Source: Rubrivirga litoralis
GTDB taxonomy: Bacteria; Bacteroidota; Rhodothermia; Rhodothermales; Rubricoccaceae
Assembly: GCF_031846415.1 (NCBI RefSeq)
Contig: NZ_JAVRHT010000007.1
Location: 1-64,000, forward strand
DNA length: 64,000 nt
Direction: 5' to 3'
Part shown: one piece after another, positions 38,293 through 47,047 of the stretch
Layout: every line of letters starts with the position of its first letter
How positions within the stretch are numbered: the first letter of the stretch is position 1
Program-made: the position numbers and the translations under genes
Notes under the pieces: generated by a model
The model's input: only the letters and a program-made list of their open reading frames with translations
Database searches by the model: none
Told to the model about the DNA's origin: nothing

Positions 38293-38578
38293 GGGCGGGG
38301 CGGTGCCTTTCTCTGACCGCCCCGCCCTCGTCACAACCACCCCTAGCCCCTCTTGGCTGCGCCGACGCTGCGCGGTGTCCAGGAGGGGGACTGCCGTCGC
38401 CTCCGGTTAACGGCGGCCTCGCTTAATCACCGCCCCGCCCGTGCCTACACGGGGCGGGGCGGAACAAAAGCGGGCACCACCCCGCCCGCGCACGCCTTTT
38501 CCCTTTTCCCTTTTCCCTTTTCCCTTTTCCCTTTTCCCTTTTCCCTTTTCCCTTTTCCCTTTTCCCTTTTCCCGTCCC
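38293..38578. repeat. composite intergenic element, copy D
   Basis: Same order as copies A-C: GGGCGGGGCGGTGCCTTTCT, CCGCCCCGCCC, core hairpin 38347-38389 (with GGTGTCC in place of GGTGGCC), TTAACGGCGG, CCCGCCCGTGCCTACACGGG, GGAACAAAAG, CCACCCCGCCCGCGCACGCC and the 11-unit TTTTCCC array, ending five bases before the stop codon of the solute-binding protein. 38188-38292 holds two CGGGCAG units and GC words only. Confidence 0.92.
38497..38573. repeat. 11 x 7-bp array, unit TTTTCCC
   Basis: Eleven perfect units (77 bp) five bases from the stop codon of the solute-binding protein gene. In that gene's sense strand it reads GGGAAAA after TGA-GGGAC. Together with the arrays at 24153 and 30251 this makes three arrays of different sequence with identical unit length and copy number. 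Confidence 0.95.
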
Positions 38579-39604
38579 TCACGCCCCGCCCGTTTCTGCG
38601 AGGTACTCCGCGCCGCGGCCCTTGATGCGCTCGTCCCAGACCTGCATCCACCCCGCCCCCTCCGCCGCGATCCGCTCCCAGTCGAGGTCCATCGGCGTGT
38701 AGATCTGGGCGGCCATCCAGGCGGGGAGGCGGTCCTGAGCGATGTCGGTGCGAGCGGGGATGCGGCCGAACTCCTGCGCCTGGCGGACGAGGGCGTCCGG
38801 CGTCGTCACGAACTCGACGAACTCGCGGGCGAGGTCGGGCTGCGGGGCGCCCTTGGGGATCGCGACGCCGTCGACCAGGACGGGCACGGCGGGCGCCGGG
38901 GCCGAGAACGCGAACGGGTAGCTCTGGGCCTGGAGGTAGGTGTCGGGGAGGTTCCAGAGCGTGAGGTCGGCCTCGCCGCGGGCGATGCGGAGGTAGAGCT
39001 GCGTCGGGTCGGCGGCGTAGCCCTTCGTGTTCTGGTCGAGCCGCGCCAGCCAGCGGTAGCCGTCCTCGACGGTCGGCTGGCGGAGAATCATGGCCGCCCA
39101 GATCGTTCGCATGGTGCCCGACGCGAGCGGGGAGCGGATGAGGAGCCGGTCGCGCCACTGCGGGTCGAGCAGGTCGTCCCAGGTCGCCGGCACGGCGGCC
39201 GAGTCGACGGCGGCCGTGTTGTAGAGGACGCCCTCGGGCGTGAGGTACGTCCCGTACCACCGGCCCCCCGCGTCCTTCGCGTCGGCGGGGACCGCCGCGG
39301 CCCACGACGGCTCGAACGGCTGGAGGAGGCCCTCGTCGGCCGCCTGCGCGAACAGCGTCTGCGGCGCCCCCCACCACACGCTGGCCTGCGGGTTCTGTTG
39401 CTCCACGCGGACCCGGTCGTACGCCTCCTGGCTGCCCAGGTCGATCCACTGCACGTCGACGTCCGGGCGCTCGGCCTCGAACGCCTCCTCGTAGGCCCGG
39501 AGCATTTCCTTGCCGTGGGGCGAGTAGACGAGGAGCGGCGTACGGTCGTCGCCGCACGCGGCGAGGCCGAGAACGGCGGCGAGGCAGAAGAGGACGGGGC
39601 GCAT
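38579..39604 (-). CDS. extracellular solute-binding lipoprotein (Fe3+/thiamine type)
   Basis: A 341-residue type II periplasmic-binding protein with lipobox LAAC near residue 17. It opens LLVYSPHGKEMLRAYEEAFE, as in iron(III)- and thiamine-binding proteins of ABC importers, and contains VWWGAPQTLFAQA and GVAIPKGAPQPDLAREFVEF. No ABC permease or ATPase is nearby, so the transporter it serves is unknown. It lies 113 bp after the GH144-SGNH gene on the same strand, and could be read with the polysaccharide locus or independently. The start follows CTCCACCCCGCCC. Confidence 0.88.
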   Translation of the reverse strand: MRPVLFCLAAVLGLAACGDDRTPLLVYSPHGKEMLRAYEEAFEAERPDVDVQWIDLGSQEAYDRVRVEQQNPQASVWWGAPQTLFAQAADEGLLQPFEPSWAAAVPADAKDAGGRWYGTYLTPEGVLYNTAAVDSAAVPATWDDLLDPQWRDRLLIRSPLASGTMRTIWAAMILRQPTVEDGYRWLARLDQNTKGYAADPTQLYLRIARGEADLTLWNLPDTYLQAQSYPFAFSAPAPAVPVLVDGVAIPKGAPQPDLAREFVEFVTTPDALVRQAQEFGRIPARTDIAQDRLPAWMAAQIYTPMDLDWERIAAEGAGWMQVWDERIKGRGAEYLAETGGA

Positions 39605-39717
39605 GGGCGGGGTGGAGCGAGAGGGGAGGCCGACCAGAGCGGGCAGGCTCCGAGGGCGGGGCGGTGCAGCAGACCGCCCCGCCCGCCCCGCGTTCCTCAG
39701 GAGGGACCGCCCCGCCC

Positions 39718-41883
39718 CTACTCCGCCCCGCTCAGGACCTCCTCGGCGAGGCCCGCGTCGCGCACGCGCTCGAAGATCAGCCGGTGGCCCGCGTCGTTCT
39801 GGTGGATGCCGTCGCCGGCGTCCCAGCGCGGGTCGAGGCGGCCGTCCGGGAGCGCGACGCCCGTCCACACGTCGACGGCGCGGTCGCCGAAGCGCTGGAG
39901 GATCCAGTCGCGGACGGCGGCCTGGCTCCGGCGCCCGGCGGCGTCGAGGTTGCGCGGGGCCGTGGTCGTGACGTAGAGCGGGACGCCGGCGGCGGCGGCC
40001 CGCGCGGCGACGGCCTCGAAGTTCGCCTCCTGCGTCGCCTCGCCGTAGCCGCGCGCCGCGTCGTTCGACGTCAGCCCGATGATGACGGCGTCGGGGTCGC
40101 GGGCGAGGGCGGCGTCGATGTTGCGGAGCGGGTCGGGCGCACCGTTGAGATCGGCCGGGACCGTCGAGCCTTCGGGGAGCACGTGGTACGTCGTGTAGCC
40201 GCCGCGCGCGAGGTTGAGGATCTCGAACCGCGGGTCCACGTCGTCCAGGTACACGCGGAGCCGGTTGACCCAGGTGCTGTCCGCGTGCTCCGGTCCCGTG
40301 CCCTCGGCCGTCGACGAGCCCAGGACCACGACGAGCAGGGCGTCCTCCGCCGCCCCGCCCGCGTCGGCGGCCGGCGGCAGGTCGAGCGGGGCGGCCTGCG
40401 CGGGGCGGGCGCCGTCGAGCCAGCCGCCCCGGAACCCGGCCCGCTCCAGCCCGCGCACGAGGTACGGGCTCCGCTTCATGGTCTCCCAGACGAGCCCGGT
40501 GCGGAGGTTCTCGGCCATGATCAGGATCGGCCCCTGGTCGATGCCCAAGTAGTCGTGGTCGAACCAGCCCTCGTCCGTCACCTCGGAGTTCTGCTTGATG
40601 CGGGCGTCGCGGAAGGTGAACGACGGGTTGAACGCGTCGCGGAACCCGTAGTCGTCGGTCCAGAGCGTGCCCGGGTAGCGCCGGGCCATCTCCTTCAGCG
40701 CCGCGAGCGTCTCGCGGGGCGCGAACGGGAGCGACCCGCCCGCGGCCGTCGGCGCGATCGTCCCGTCGTCGTTGACGTGGTCGGCGCTCGCGCCGCGCGC
40801 CCAGTAGGTGTGGAACTGGCGGCGCTCGCCGCGGAACTCGTGGGCCTCGTTCGACGGCCCGTCGCTGGCCGTGAGCCCCCAGACGTCGCCGCCGTAGCCG
40901 GTCCACGACTGCGGGTTGTCCTGGGCGTAGGCCCGCTGCGAGAGCGTGCCGCGGCGGCTGTTCTCGAAGTAGTCGTACGGCTCGCCCAGCTCGGCCGACT
41001 TGCCGCGCATCCACTCGTCCTGGATGTCCCGGAAGTCGACGAAAAGGTGGCTGTACTGGTGGCCGAAGAGCGGCGTAAAGTTGACGTGCTCGTAGCCGTA
41101 GAAGTCCTCCCACTCGTAGGTCGAGGTCCACGCGGGCCAGACGTCTTCGTCGAGGGCGTGCGTGGGCGAGCCCAGCCCGAGGAGGTAGAGGATCATGCCC
41201 TCGTTGTAGCCCTGCCAGACGGCCGGGCCGTAGCCGACCTCGGGGTACCACCCCATCGTCAGCCGCGTCTCGCCCGCGCGCCGGTGCCACGGCCAGTCGA
41301 CGCGCTGGTAGAGCGAGTCGGCGTAGGCCCGGATCGCCACCTCGTCCGCCCCGCCCCCGTCGAAGTACTCGCGCGAGAACAGGACGCCGCCCATGAGGAG
41401 CGCCGTGTCGATGGTCGAGAGCTCGGTGTTGCCGAACCGCGTGCCGCCGTCGTATTCGAGGAAGTGGTAGAAGTAGCCGCGGTGCCCGGCCGTCCCCACC
41501 TGCTCCGTCCCCTGGGGCCGCGTGTAGAGGAACCGGAGCGTGTTCAGCGTCCGCTCGGCGGCCTCGCCGCGCGTGACGTAGCCGCGCTCGGCGCCGATCC
41601 CGTAGGCCGGGAGCCCGTAGCCGATGGCCGCGATGCTCGAAAACGCCCGCGTCGGCGCGCGGTCCGGGACGAGCCCGGTCTCGGGGTCCGTCGACTCCCA
41701 GAACCAGCGGAACGTGCGGGCCTGGAGCGTGTCGAGAAACACCTCGTCGTCGGCCGTGAGCGCGACCTCCACCCCGCCCACGGCGGGCGGGGCAGACTCG
41801 GGGGCCACGGCCGCCGGCGGCGCGCACGCGGCGGCGGCCAGAACGGCGAGCAGGAGGGCGAACGGGCGGGCGGGGTGGCTCAC
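39718..41883 (-). CDS. GH144-type glucanase fused to SGNH hydrolase, lipoprotein
   Basis: A 721-residue secreted protein with a GTG start and a signal peptide ending AAAAC near residue 20 (probable lipoprotein). Residues about 45-480 match the PF10091/GH144 glucoamylase-like fold that includes endo-beta-1,2-glucanases: TFRWFWESTDPETGL, GYFYHFLEY, ELSTIDTALL, FGHQYSHLFVDFR, YFENSRRGTLSQRAYA, GTIAPTAAGGSLPFAP and IDQGPILIMAENLRTGLVW. Residues about 516-718 form a complete SGNH/GDSL esterase: GSSTAEG with Ser524, ARGGYT, TSND and DGIH with Asp691 and His694. It overlaps the upstream phosphatase-fold gene by four bases (GTGA). The fusion suggests removal of acyl groups during glucan cleavage. Confidence 0.9.
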   Translation of the reverse strand: MSHPARPFALLLAVLAAAACAPPAAVAPESAPPAVGGVEVALTADDEVFLDTLQARTFRWFWESTDPETGLVPDRAPTRAFSSIAAIGYGLPAYGIGAERGYVTRGEAAERTLNTLRFLYTRPQGTEQVGTAGHRGYFYHFLEYDGGTRFGNTELSTIDTALLMGGVLFSREYFDGGGADEVAIRAYADSLYQRVDWPWHRRAGETRLTMGWYPEVGYGPAVWQGYNEGMILYLLGLGSPTHALDEDVWPAWTSTYEWEDFYGYEHVNFTPLFGHQYSHLFVDFRDIQDEWMRGKSAELGEPYDYFENSRRGTLSQRAYAQDNPQSWTGYGGDVWGLTASDGPSNEAHEFRGERRQFHTYWARGASADHVNDDGTIAPTAAGGSLPFAPRETLAALKEMARRYPGTLWTDDYGFRDAFNPSFTFRDARIKQNSEVTDEGWFDHDYLGIDQGPILIMAENLRTGLVWETMKRSPYLVRGLERAGFRGGWLDGARPAQAAPLDLPPAADAGGAAEDALLVVVLGSSTAEGTGPEHADSTWVNRLRVYLDDVDPRFEILNLARGGYTTYHVLPEGSTVPADLNGAPDPLRNIDAALARDPDAVIIGLTSNDAARGYGEATQEANFEAVAARAAAAGVPLYVTTTAPRNLDAAGRRSQAAVRDWILQRFGDRAVDVWTGVALPDGRLDPRWDAGDGIHQNDAGHRLIFERVRDAGLAEEVLSGAE

Positions 41884-42812
41884 GGGAGGAGGAAGCGGGC
41901 GAAGACGGCGAAGTGGTCGCTCGGGTACCGCCCCGCCCCCGCCCCGTCACCGTCGCGGGCGGGGCGGTCGAGGGCGACGCCGGCGGCGACGGGGACGAGC
42001 CGCGCGTCGGCGGCGTCGAACAGGTAGTCGATGCGGCGGCCGGCGGCGCCGGCGTACGGCGGCCCCCAGGTGATGCCCGCCCCGCCCAGGTCGCGGAGCC
42101 CGCCGAGCATCCGCATCTCGGGCCACGACGGCTCGGCGTTGAAGTCGCCCCCGAGCACGAGCGGGGCGTCGCCGCCGGTCGACGCGACGAAGTCGAGGAG
42201 GTGGGCGATCTCCATCGCGCGCACGCCCCGCCCCTCAGGCGTGGCCGGGTGGTGGAGGTGCGTCGTGTAGAGGCGGACGGGCCGCCCGCCGACCTCGATC
42301 TGGGCGTAGGCGGCCGTGCGGAAGGCGTCGAGCGGGGGGAGCCGGCGCTCGGCGGTCTCGGCGAACGGGTGGGCCGAGAGGATGGCGTTGCCGTACCGCT
42401 TCGGCGCGCCGGCCGAGTCGACCGAGACAAAGTGGACGTGGGCGAAGCCCAGCCGGTCGGCAATCGTCCGGGCCTGGTTGGGGAGCCCCTCCTTTTGCAG
42501 GACCTCCTGGAGAAAGACCACGTCCGGCCGGAGCGCCCGCAGGTCGCGCTCGATCAGGTCCAGCCGCGCCGGCCAGTCGCCCTGGTCGTGCCAGATGTTG
42601 AGGGTGACGACGACGAGCGTGTCCGGCGCCTGGGCCTCGGCGCGGAGCGGGGCGAGCGTCGCCAGCAGGCACAGGGCCGCGAGCGTCCACCCCGCCCACA
42701 GGCGCAGAGAACGGGTGGAGCGGGGCGGGGTGGTGGCGCCGTCCAGGGCGCGCGGACCGCCCCGCCCTCTCCCCCACCGGCGCGGCGACTGTTGGGGCGG
42801 GGCGGCGGGCAT
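41880..42812 (-). CDS. endonuclease/exonuclease/phosphatase-family protein
   Basis: A 310-residue exported metal-dependent hydrolase of the EEP superfamily. About 35 Arg/Pro-rich residues precede a hydrophobic signal segment (LWAGWTLAALCLLATLAP). Catalytic blocks are VTLNIWHD, VFLQEV with the metal-binding Glu, THLHHP, LGGDFNAEP and SDHFAVFA. It could cleave phosphodiesters or phosphomonoesters outside the inner membrane. Its ATG overlaps the sulfatase TGA (TGATG) and its stop overlaps the GH144 start, so it is firmly part of the three-gene coupled set. Confidence 0.88.
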   Translation of the reverse strand: MPAAPPQQSPRRWGRGRGGPRALDGATTPPRSTRSLRLWAGWTLAALCLLATLAPLRAEAQAPDTLVVVTLNIWHDQGDWPARLDLIERDLRALRPDVVFLQEVLQKEGLPNQARTIADRLGFAHVHFVSVDSAGAPKRYGNAILSAHPFAETAERRLPPLDAFRTAAYAQIEVGGRPVRLYTTHLHHPATPEGRGVRAMEIAHLLDFVASTGGDAPLVLGGDFNAEPSWPEMRMLGGLRDLGGAGITWGPPYAGAAGRRIDYLFDAADARLVPVAAGVALDRPARDGDGAGAGRYPSDHFAVFARFLLP

Positions 42813-44335
42813 CAGTCGTAGAGCAGGCGCTCGGCGGCCTGCCAGTTCCCGCGCCGCATCGGCACGCGCATCGCGTCGTCGGCCTCGAGGCGGTCGAACA
42901 GGCGCCGACGCATGGCGTCGGCGATGGGCTTCAGCGTCGGGACGTTGATGAGGTTGACCTGCTCGCGCGGGTCGGCCTGGAGGTCGTACAACTCGGACGT
43001 GTCCCAGACGCCGTGGTAGGTGATGTACTTGTAGCGGTCGCCGCGGAGCGCGAACGTGGTCGGCGTGTGGGGGAACGCGTACTCCCAGTAGTACTCGTAG
43101 AGGAACTCGCGGCCCGGGTCGCCCGCCGCCTGGAGCGGGTCAGTCGGGAGCGGGGCGGCGTCGGGCGGGGTGGCCGCCCCGCTCTCGGCGTTCGCGAGCA
43201 GGCCGAGGAACGACGTCCCGTCCATGTCGATGGGCGAGGTCGTGCGCGTCATCTCCAGGAGCGTCGGGGCGATGTCCAGGTTGCGGACGAGGCCGTCGAC
43301 GCGGCTCCCGGCTGGCACGAACCCAGGCGACCACGCCAGGAAGGGGATCCGGATCGACTCCTCGTAGGCGTTCCGCTTGTCGATCAGCCCGTGCTCACCG
43401 AGCAGGAACCCGTTGTCGCCGAGGTAGAGGACCAGCGTGTTCTCGGCCAGCCCGCTCTCCTCGAGGTAGTCGAGGACGCGGCCGACCGACTGGTCGACGG
43501 CCAGGACCGTCTCGGCGTAGCGGCGGTAGAAATTGTCGAACCCGGTCATGCCCGGGCCGAGGTCGCCGTGGTACGCGAAGTCGACGCCGTGCCACGAGCC
43601 GCGCTGCTCGCGCACCCACCGCGGCTTGCCGGCGTAGTTCGCCTCGGTCAGCCACATCGACGGCGCGTACGGGATCGCGTCGGCGGCGTAGGCGCCGGCG
43701 TGGCGCGGGGCCGGGATGAACTCGGCGTGGACGGCCTTGTGGGAGAGCTCCAGGAAGAACGGGCGGTCGCCGCTCTGCTCCTTCAGGAAGTCGAGGGCGT
43801 AGTCCGTGAGGAGGTCCGTCGTGTACCCCTCGCGCTCGACGCGCTCGCCATCGACGTTGAGGACGGGGTCGACGTAGACGCCCTGCCCGCGGAACGAGAC
43901 CCAGCGGTCGAACCCGGGCCGGGGCTGGTCGTCGTCTTCCCCCATGTGCCACTTGCCGATGAGCGCCGTCTGGTAGCCGGCGGCCTGGAGGTCCTGGGGG
44001 AAAAACCGCGTGCCCTCGGGGATCGGGCTCGTGTTGTCGACGACGCCGTGGTTGTGGGCGTACTGGCCCGTCAGGATCGACGCCCGGCTCGGCGAGCACA
44101 GCGAGGTCGTGACGAACGCGTTGGCGACGTGCGCGCCGCCGGCCGCCATGCGGTCCATGTTCGGGGTCCGCAGAAAGTCCGGGGCCTGGGGCATGAACCC
44201 CATAAAGTCGTAGCGGTGGTCGTCGGACAGGATGATGACCACGTTGCGCGGAGCGCTCTGCGCGCGCACCGCCCCGCCCGCGACGAGCGACAGGACGAGG
44301 GCGACGAAAAGCGCGAGGGCGGGGCGGAAGCGCAT
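42812..44335 (-). CDS. formylglycine-dependent sulfatase
   Basis: A 507-residue secreted sulfatase of family S1 with a signal peptide ending near AVRAQ. The CxPSR formylglycine motif is present as CSPSRASILTG with Cys80, after the metal-binding ILSDDHRYD. Later blocks are GKWHMGEDD, LYLGDNGFLLGEHGL and YKYITYHG. The maturation enzyme (FGE or anSME) is not in the window. It is coupled by overlap to the phosphatase-fold gene and GH144. It would remove sulfate from the target sugar; regiospecificity cannot be read from sequence. Confidence 0.93.
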   Translation of the reverse strand: MRFRPALALFVALVLSLVAGGAVRAQSAPRNVVIILSDDHRYDFMGFMPQAPDFLRTPNMDRMAAGGAHVANAFVTTSLCSPSRASILTGQYAHNHGVVDNTSPIPEGTRFFPQDLQAAGYQTALIGKWHMGEDDDQPRPGFDRWVSFRGQGVYVDPVLNVDGERVEREGYTTDLLTDYALDFLKEQSGDRPFFLELSHKAVHAEFIPAPRHAGAYAADAIPYAPSMWLTEANYAGKPRWVREQRGSWHGVDFAYHGDLGPGMTGFDNFYRRYAETVLAVDQSVGRVLDYLEESGLAENTLVLYLGDNGFLLGEHGLIDKRNAYEESIRIPFLAWSPGFVPAGSRVDGLVRNLDIAPTLLEMTRTTSPIDMDGTSFLGLLANAESGAATPPDAAPLPTDPLQAAGDPGREFLYEYYWEYAFPHTPTTFALRGDRYKYITYHGVWDTSELYDLQADPREQVNLINVPTLKPIADAMRRRLFDRLEADDAMRVPMRRGNWQAAERLLYD

Positions 44336-44359
44336 GGATCGAGCGGGACGTCTTGTGCA

Positions 44360-44400
44360 AAGTCCCCCTCCTGGACAGGAGGGGCTAGGGGTGGTGGACC
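44360..44400. repeat. short inverted variant (E) of the composite element
   Basis: Reads AGTCCCCCTCCTGGACAGGA and then GGGGCTAGGGGTGGTGGACC. It matches the reverse complement of the core of copies A-D with the central GCGC stem replaced by a two-base loop, giving a perfect 9-bp hairpin at 44365-44384. It lies between the sulfatase start and the GH3 stop codon, inside the polysaccharide locus. Confidence 0.8.
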
Positions 44401-44453
44401 GACGCGGGCGGGGTGGTCACAACAGAACTCGTGGCGGGCGTGGGCGGGGCGGC

Positions 44454-46772
44454 CTACTCGGCGACCAGCTCGAAGCGGGCCGACTCGGTCGCGGCCGACG
44501 AGCCGCCGACGTAGACCGTGAACCACCCGGGCTCGACGGTCCACGCCCCGCCCTCGCCCCAGAACTGGAGGTCGTCCGGCGTGAGCGTGAACGCGACCCG
44601 CTGCGTCTGGCCCGGCGCCAACTCGACGCGCTCGAACCCCTTCAGCTCGCGGAGCGGCCGCGTCACGCTCGCCACCTCGTCGCGGACGTAGAGCTGGACG
44701 ACTTCGGCGCCGGCCCGGTCACCCGTGTTCGTGACCTCGACCGTCACGTCGACCGCCCCGCCCATCGCGAGGCGGTCCGCGCTGAGGACGGGCGGGGTGG
44801 TCTCGAAGGTCGTGTAGCTGAGGCCGTGCCCGAACGGGTAGAGCGGCTCGACGGGCACGTCGAGGTAGCGCGAGACGTACTTCTCGCTCGCGCCCGGCAC
44901 GTCGGCGGGGCGGCCGGTCCGCTTGCGGTTGTAGTAGAGCGGCTCCTGGCCGGTCACGTAGGGGAACGAGACGGGCAGCTTGCCGCCGGGGCTGTGGTCG
45001 CCCAGGAGCACGTCGGCGACGGCCGGCCCCATCTCGGTCCCCAGGTGCCACGCCTCCAGGATCGTCGGGGCGACCGCGTCGAGGGCGCCGAGCGCGAGCG
45101 GCCGGCCGTTCGTGAGGACGACGACGACGGGCTTATCGCCGGCCGCCGCGATCACGCGCCGCGCCAGATCGAGCTGCGCGCCCGGCAGGTCGACCGACGC
45201 GCGGCTCGCGGCCTCGCCCGTCAGCTCGCGGTGCTCGCCCAGGACCAGGACCACGGCGTCCGCCCCGCCCGCGAGCGCCACGGCCTCGGCGTGTCCCGCA
45301 GTGTCGTCGCTGAGGAGCGCGTCGACGATGGGCAGGAACCCGTCGCGGGGCGGGGCGGGGTAGCCCGGCGCGTAGCGGACGTCCGTGCCCGGCATGGCGT
45401 CGCGGAGGGCGGGGAGGATGGGCGTCGCGTCCTCGCGCCGCCCCGCCCCGGCCCACGAGCCCAGCGCCGAGATGGAGTCGGCGGCGAGCGCGCCGATCAC
45501 GGCGACCGAGCCCAGGCCACGCTGGAGCGGGAGGGCGGCTGACCCGCCCCGCCCCGGCTCGTTTTTGAGGAGCACGACCGACTGCCGCGCGAGATCGCGC
45601 GCCGCCGCCCGGTGCTCGGGCGCGAGGAGCACCGACGCTTCGAGCGCCTCGCTCCCGTAGCGGTACGGGTCCTCGAAGAGCCCCGCCCGCCGCTTGACGC
45701 GGAGCACGCGGCGCACGGCCTCGTCGACCACGTCCATCGACAGCGCCCCGCTCTCGACGAGGGCGGGGAGGTCCTCGACGTAGATCCCGTCGACCATGCT
45801 CATGTCGACGCCGGCGCGGAGCGCCTGGACACCGGCCTCGGCGTCGTTCGCGGCGATCCCGTGGTTGATCAGCTCGCGGACCGCCGTGTAGTCGGCGACG
45901 ACGAACCCGTCGAAGCCCCAGTCGTCCCGGAGCACGTCTGTAAAGAGGTCCTCGTCGGCCGTCGCTGGGACGCCGCCGATCTCGTTGAACGCCGACATCA
46001 GCGTCTGCACGCCGGCGTCGACGGACGCGCGGAACGGCGGGAGGATCGTCTCGCGGAGCGTCCGCTCCGACACGTCCGCCGTGTTGTAGTCGCGGCCGCC
46101 CTCGGCGAACCCGTAGCCCGCCAGGTGCTTGGCCGTCGCCACGACCGTCGTGTCGGCGGCGAGCCCGGTGAGGGACCGGCCCTGGAACCCGACGACGCGG
46201 GCCTCGGCCACGCGGCTGCCCAGGAACGGGTCCTCGCCGGCGCCCTCGACGATGCGCCCCCACCGCGCGTCGCGGGCCACGTCGACCATCGGCGCGAATG
46301 TCCAGTGGAGCCCGACCGCCGCCGCCTCGCGCGCCGCCACGCGCGCCGCGTGCTCGATGGCGCCCAGGTTCCACGACGCCGTCTCAGCGAGCGGGACCGG
46401 GAAGATCGTCCGGAACCCGTGGACCACGTCGTACCCGAAGATCAGCGGGATGCCCAGCCGGCTCTCCTCGACCGCCACCTCTTGCGCGCGGCGCGTGTAC
46501 TCGGCCCCGTACACGTTGAGGAACGAGCCCACGCGCCCCGCCCGGATGTCCTCCTCCCCGCCCTGCGTCACGGCCGGTCCGGTCACGGCCCACTGGCCCG
46601 TGTACTGCGTGAGCTGGCCGAGCTTTTCCTCGACCGTCATCTGCGCGAGCAGGCTGTCGACGAACGCGGCCTCGGCGGCGTCGTCGTAGCCGCCCCGCTC
46701 GAACATGGGCGGCCGCTGCGCCTGAGCGGCCGTGGCGACGAGGAGGAGGGCGGTAAGGAGGGCAGAACGCAC
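44454..46772 (-). CDS. GH3 beta-glucosidase (BglX-like)
   Basis: A 772-residue secreted glycoside hydrolase of family 3. A GTG at 46772 is the best start since it begins a signal peptide ending AAQAQ; the open frame continues upstream to 47003 without a plausible start. The N-terminal barrel has GRIVEGAGEDPFLGSR, ATAKHLAGYG and the nucleophile Asp in GFVVADYTAV. The alpha/beta sandwich and the C-terminal fibronectin-III-like domain (VTNTGDRAGAEVVQLYVRD, LKGFERVEL) complete the BglX architecture. It would release glucose from oligosaccharides made by the GH144 enzyme. Cotranscribed with susD upstream. Confidence 0.93.
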   Translation of the reverse strand: MRSALLTALLLVATAAQAQRPPMFERGGYDDAAEAAFVDSLLAQMTVEEKLGQLTQYTGQWAVTGPAVTQGGEEDIRAGRVGSFLNVYGAEYTRRAQEVAVEESRLGIPLIFGYDVVHGFRTIFPVPLAETASWNLGAIEHAARVAAREAAAVGLHWTFAPMVDVARDARWGRIVEGAGEDPFLGSRVAEARVVGFQGRSLTGLAADTTVVATAKHLAGYGFAEGGRDYNTADVSERTLRETILPPFRASVDAGVQTLMSAFNEIGGVPATADEDLFTDVLRDDWGFDGFVVADYTAVRELINHGIAANDAEAGVQALRAGVDMSMVDGIYVEDLPALVESGALSMDVVDEAVRRVLRVKRRAGLFEDPYRYGSEALEASVLLAPEHRAAARDLARQSVVLLKNEPGRGGSAALPLQRGLGSVAVIGALAADSISALGSWAGAGRREDATPILPALRDAMPGTDVRYAPGYPAPPRDGFLPIVDALLSDDTAGHAEAVALAGGADAVVLVLGEHRELTGEAASRASVDLPGAQLDLARRVIAAAGDKPVVVVLTNGRPLALGALDAVAPTILEAWHLGTEMGPAVADVLLGDHSPGGKLPVSFPYVTGQEPLYYNRKRTGRPADVPGASEKYVSRYLDVPVEPLYPFGHGLSYTTFETTPPVLSADRLAMGGAVDVTVEVTNTGDRAGAEVVQLYVRDEVASVTRPLRELKGFERVELAPGQTQRVAFTLTPDDLQFWGEGGAWTVEPGWFTVYVGGSSAATESARFELVAE

Positions 46773-47047
46773 AGTCAGAATGGGAAGCCTGAAAAGAGGG
46801 CGGGGCGGGGTGGCCGTAGGGGCGGCCGGCGGTCGCCCGCTGACGGGTCGCCCACGTGGGCAGGGCGACGTCTCGGGCGGGGCGGGTGCCCCAGACCGCC
46901 CCGCCCACGCGCGGGGCGGCGAAAGGAGGAGCGCGGGGTGGCCGCCCACGCGGGCGGCGCTACGGGCGGGGCGGGTGCCACCCGAACCACCCCGCCCCCA
47001 CACGCGGGCGGGGCGGGGTGGCCGGTCGAGAGCGGGCGGGGCGGCGT

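Noticed and set aside
38579..42463. A 1294-residue minus-strand frame through GH144-SGNH into the solute-binding protein
   Set aside because: Only the last 341 residues are a real protein with a signal peptide; the rest is an out-of-frame reading of the GH144-SGNH and phosphatase-fold genes.
46773..47003. Longer start for the GH3 enzyme
   Set aside because: The added residues are Pro/Arg/Gly-rich translation of GC words and lie before a complete signal peptide starting at the GTG at 46772.
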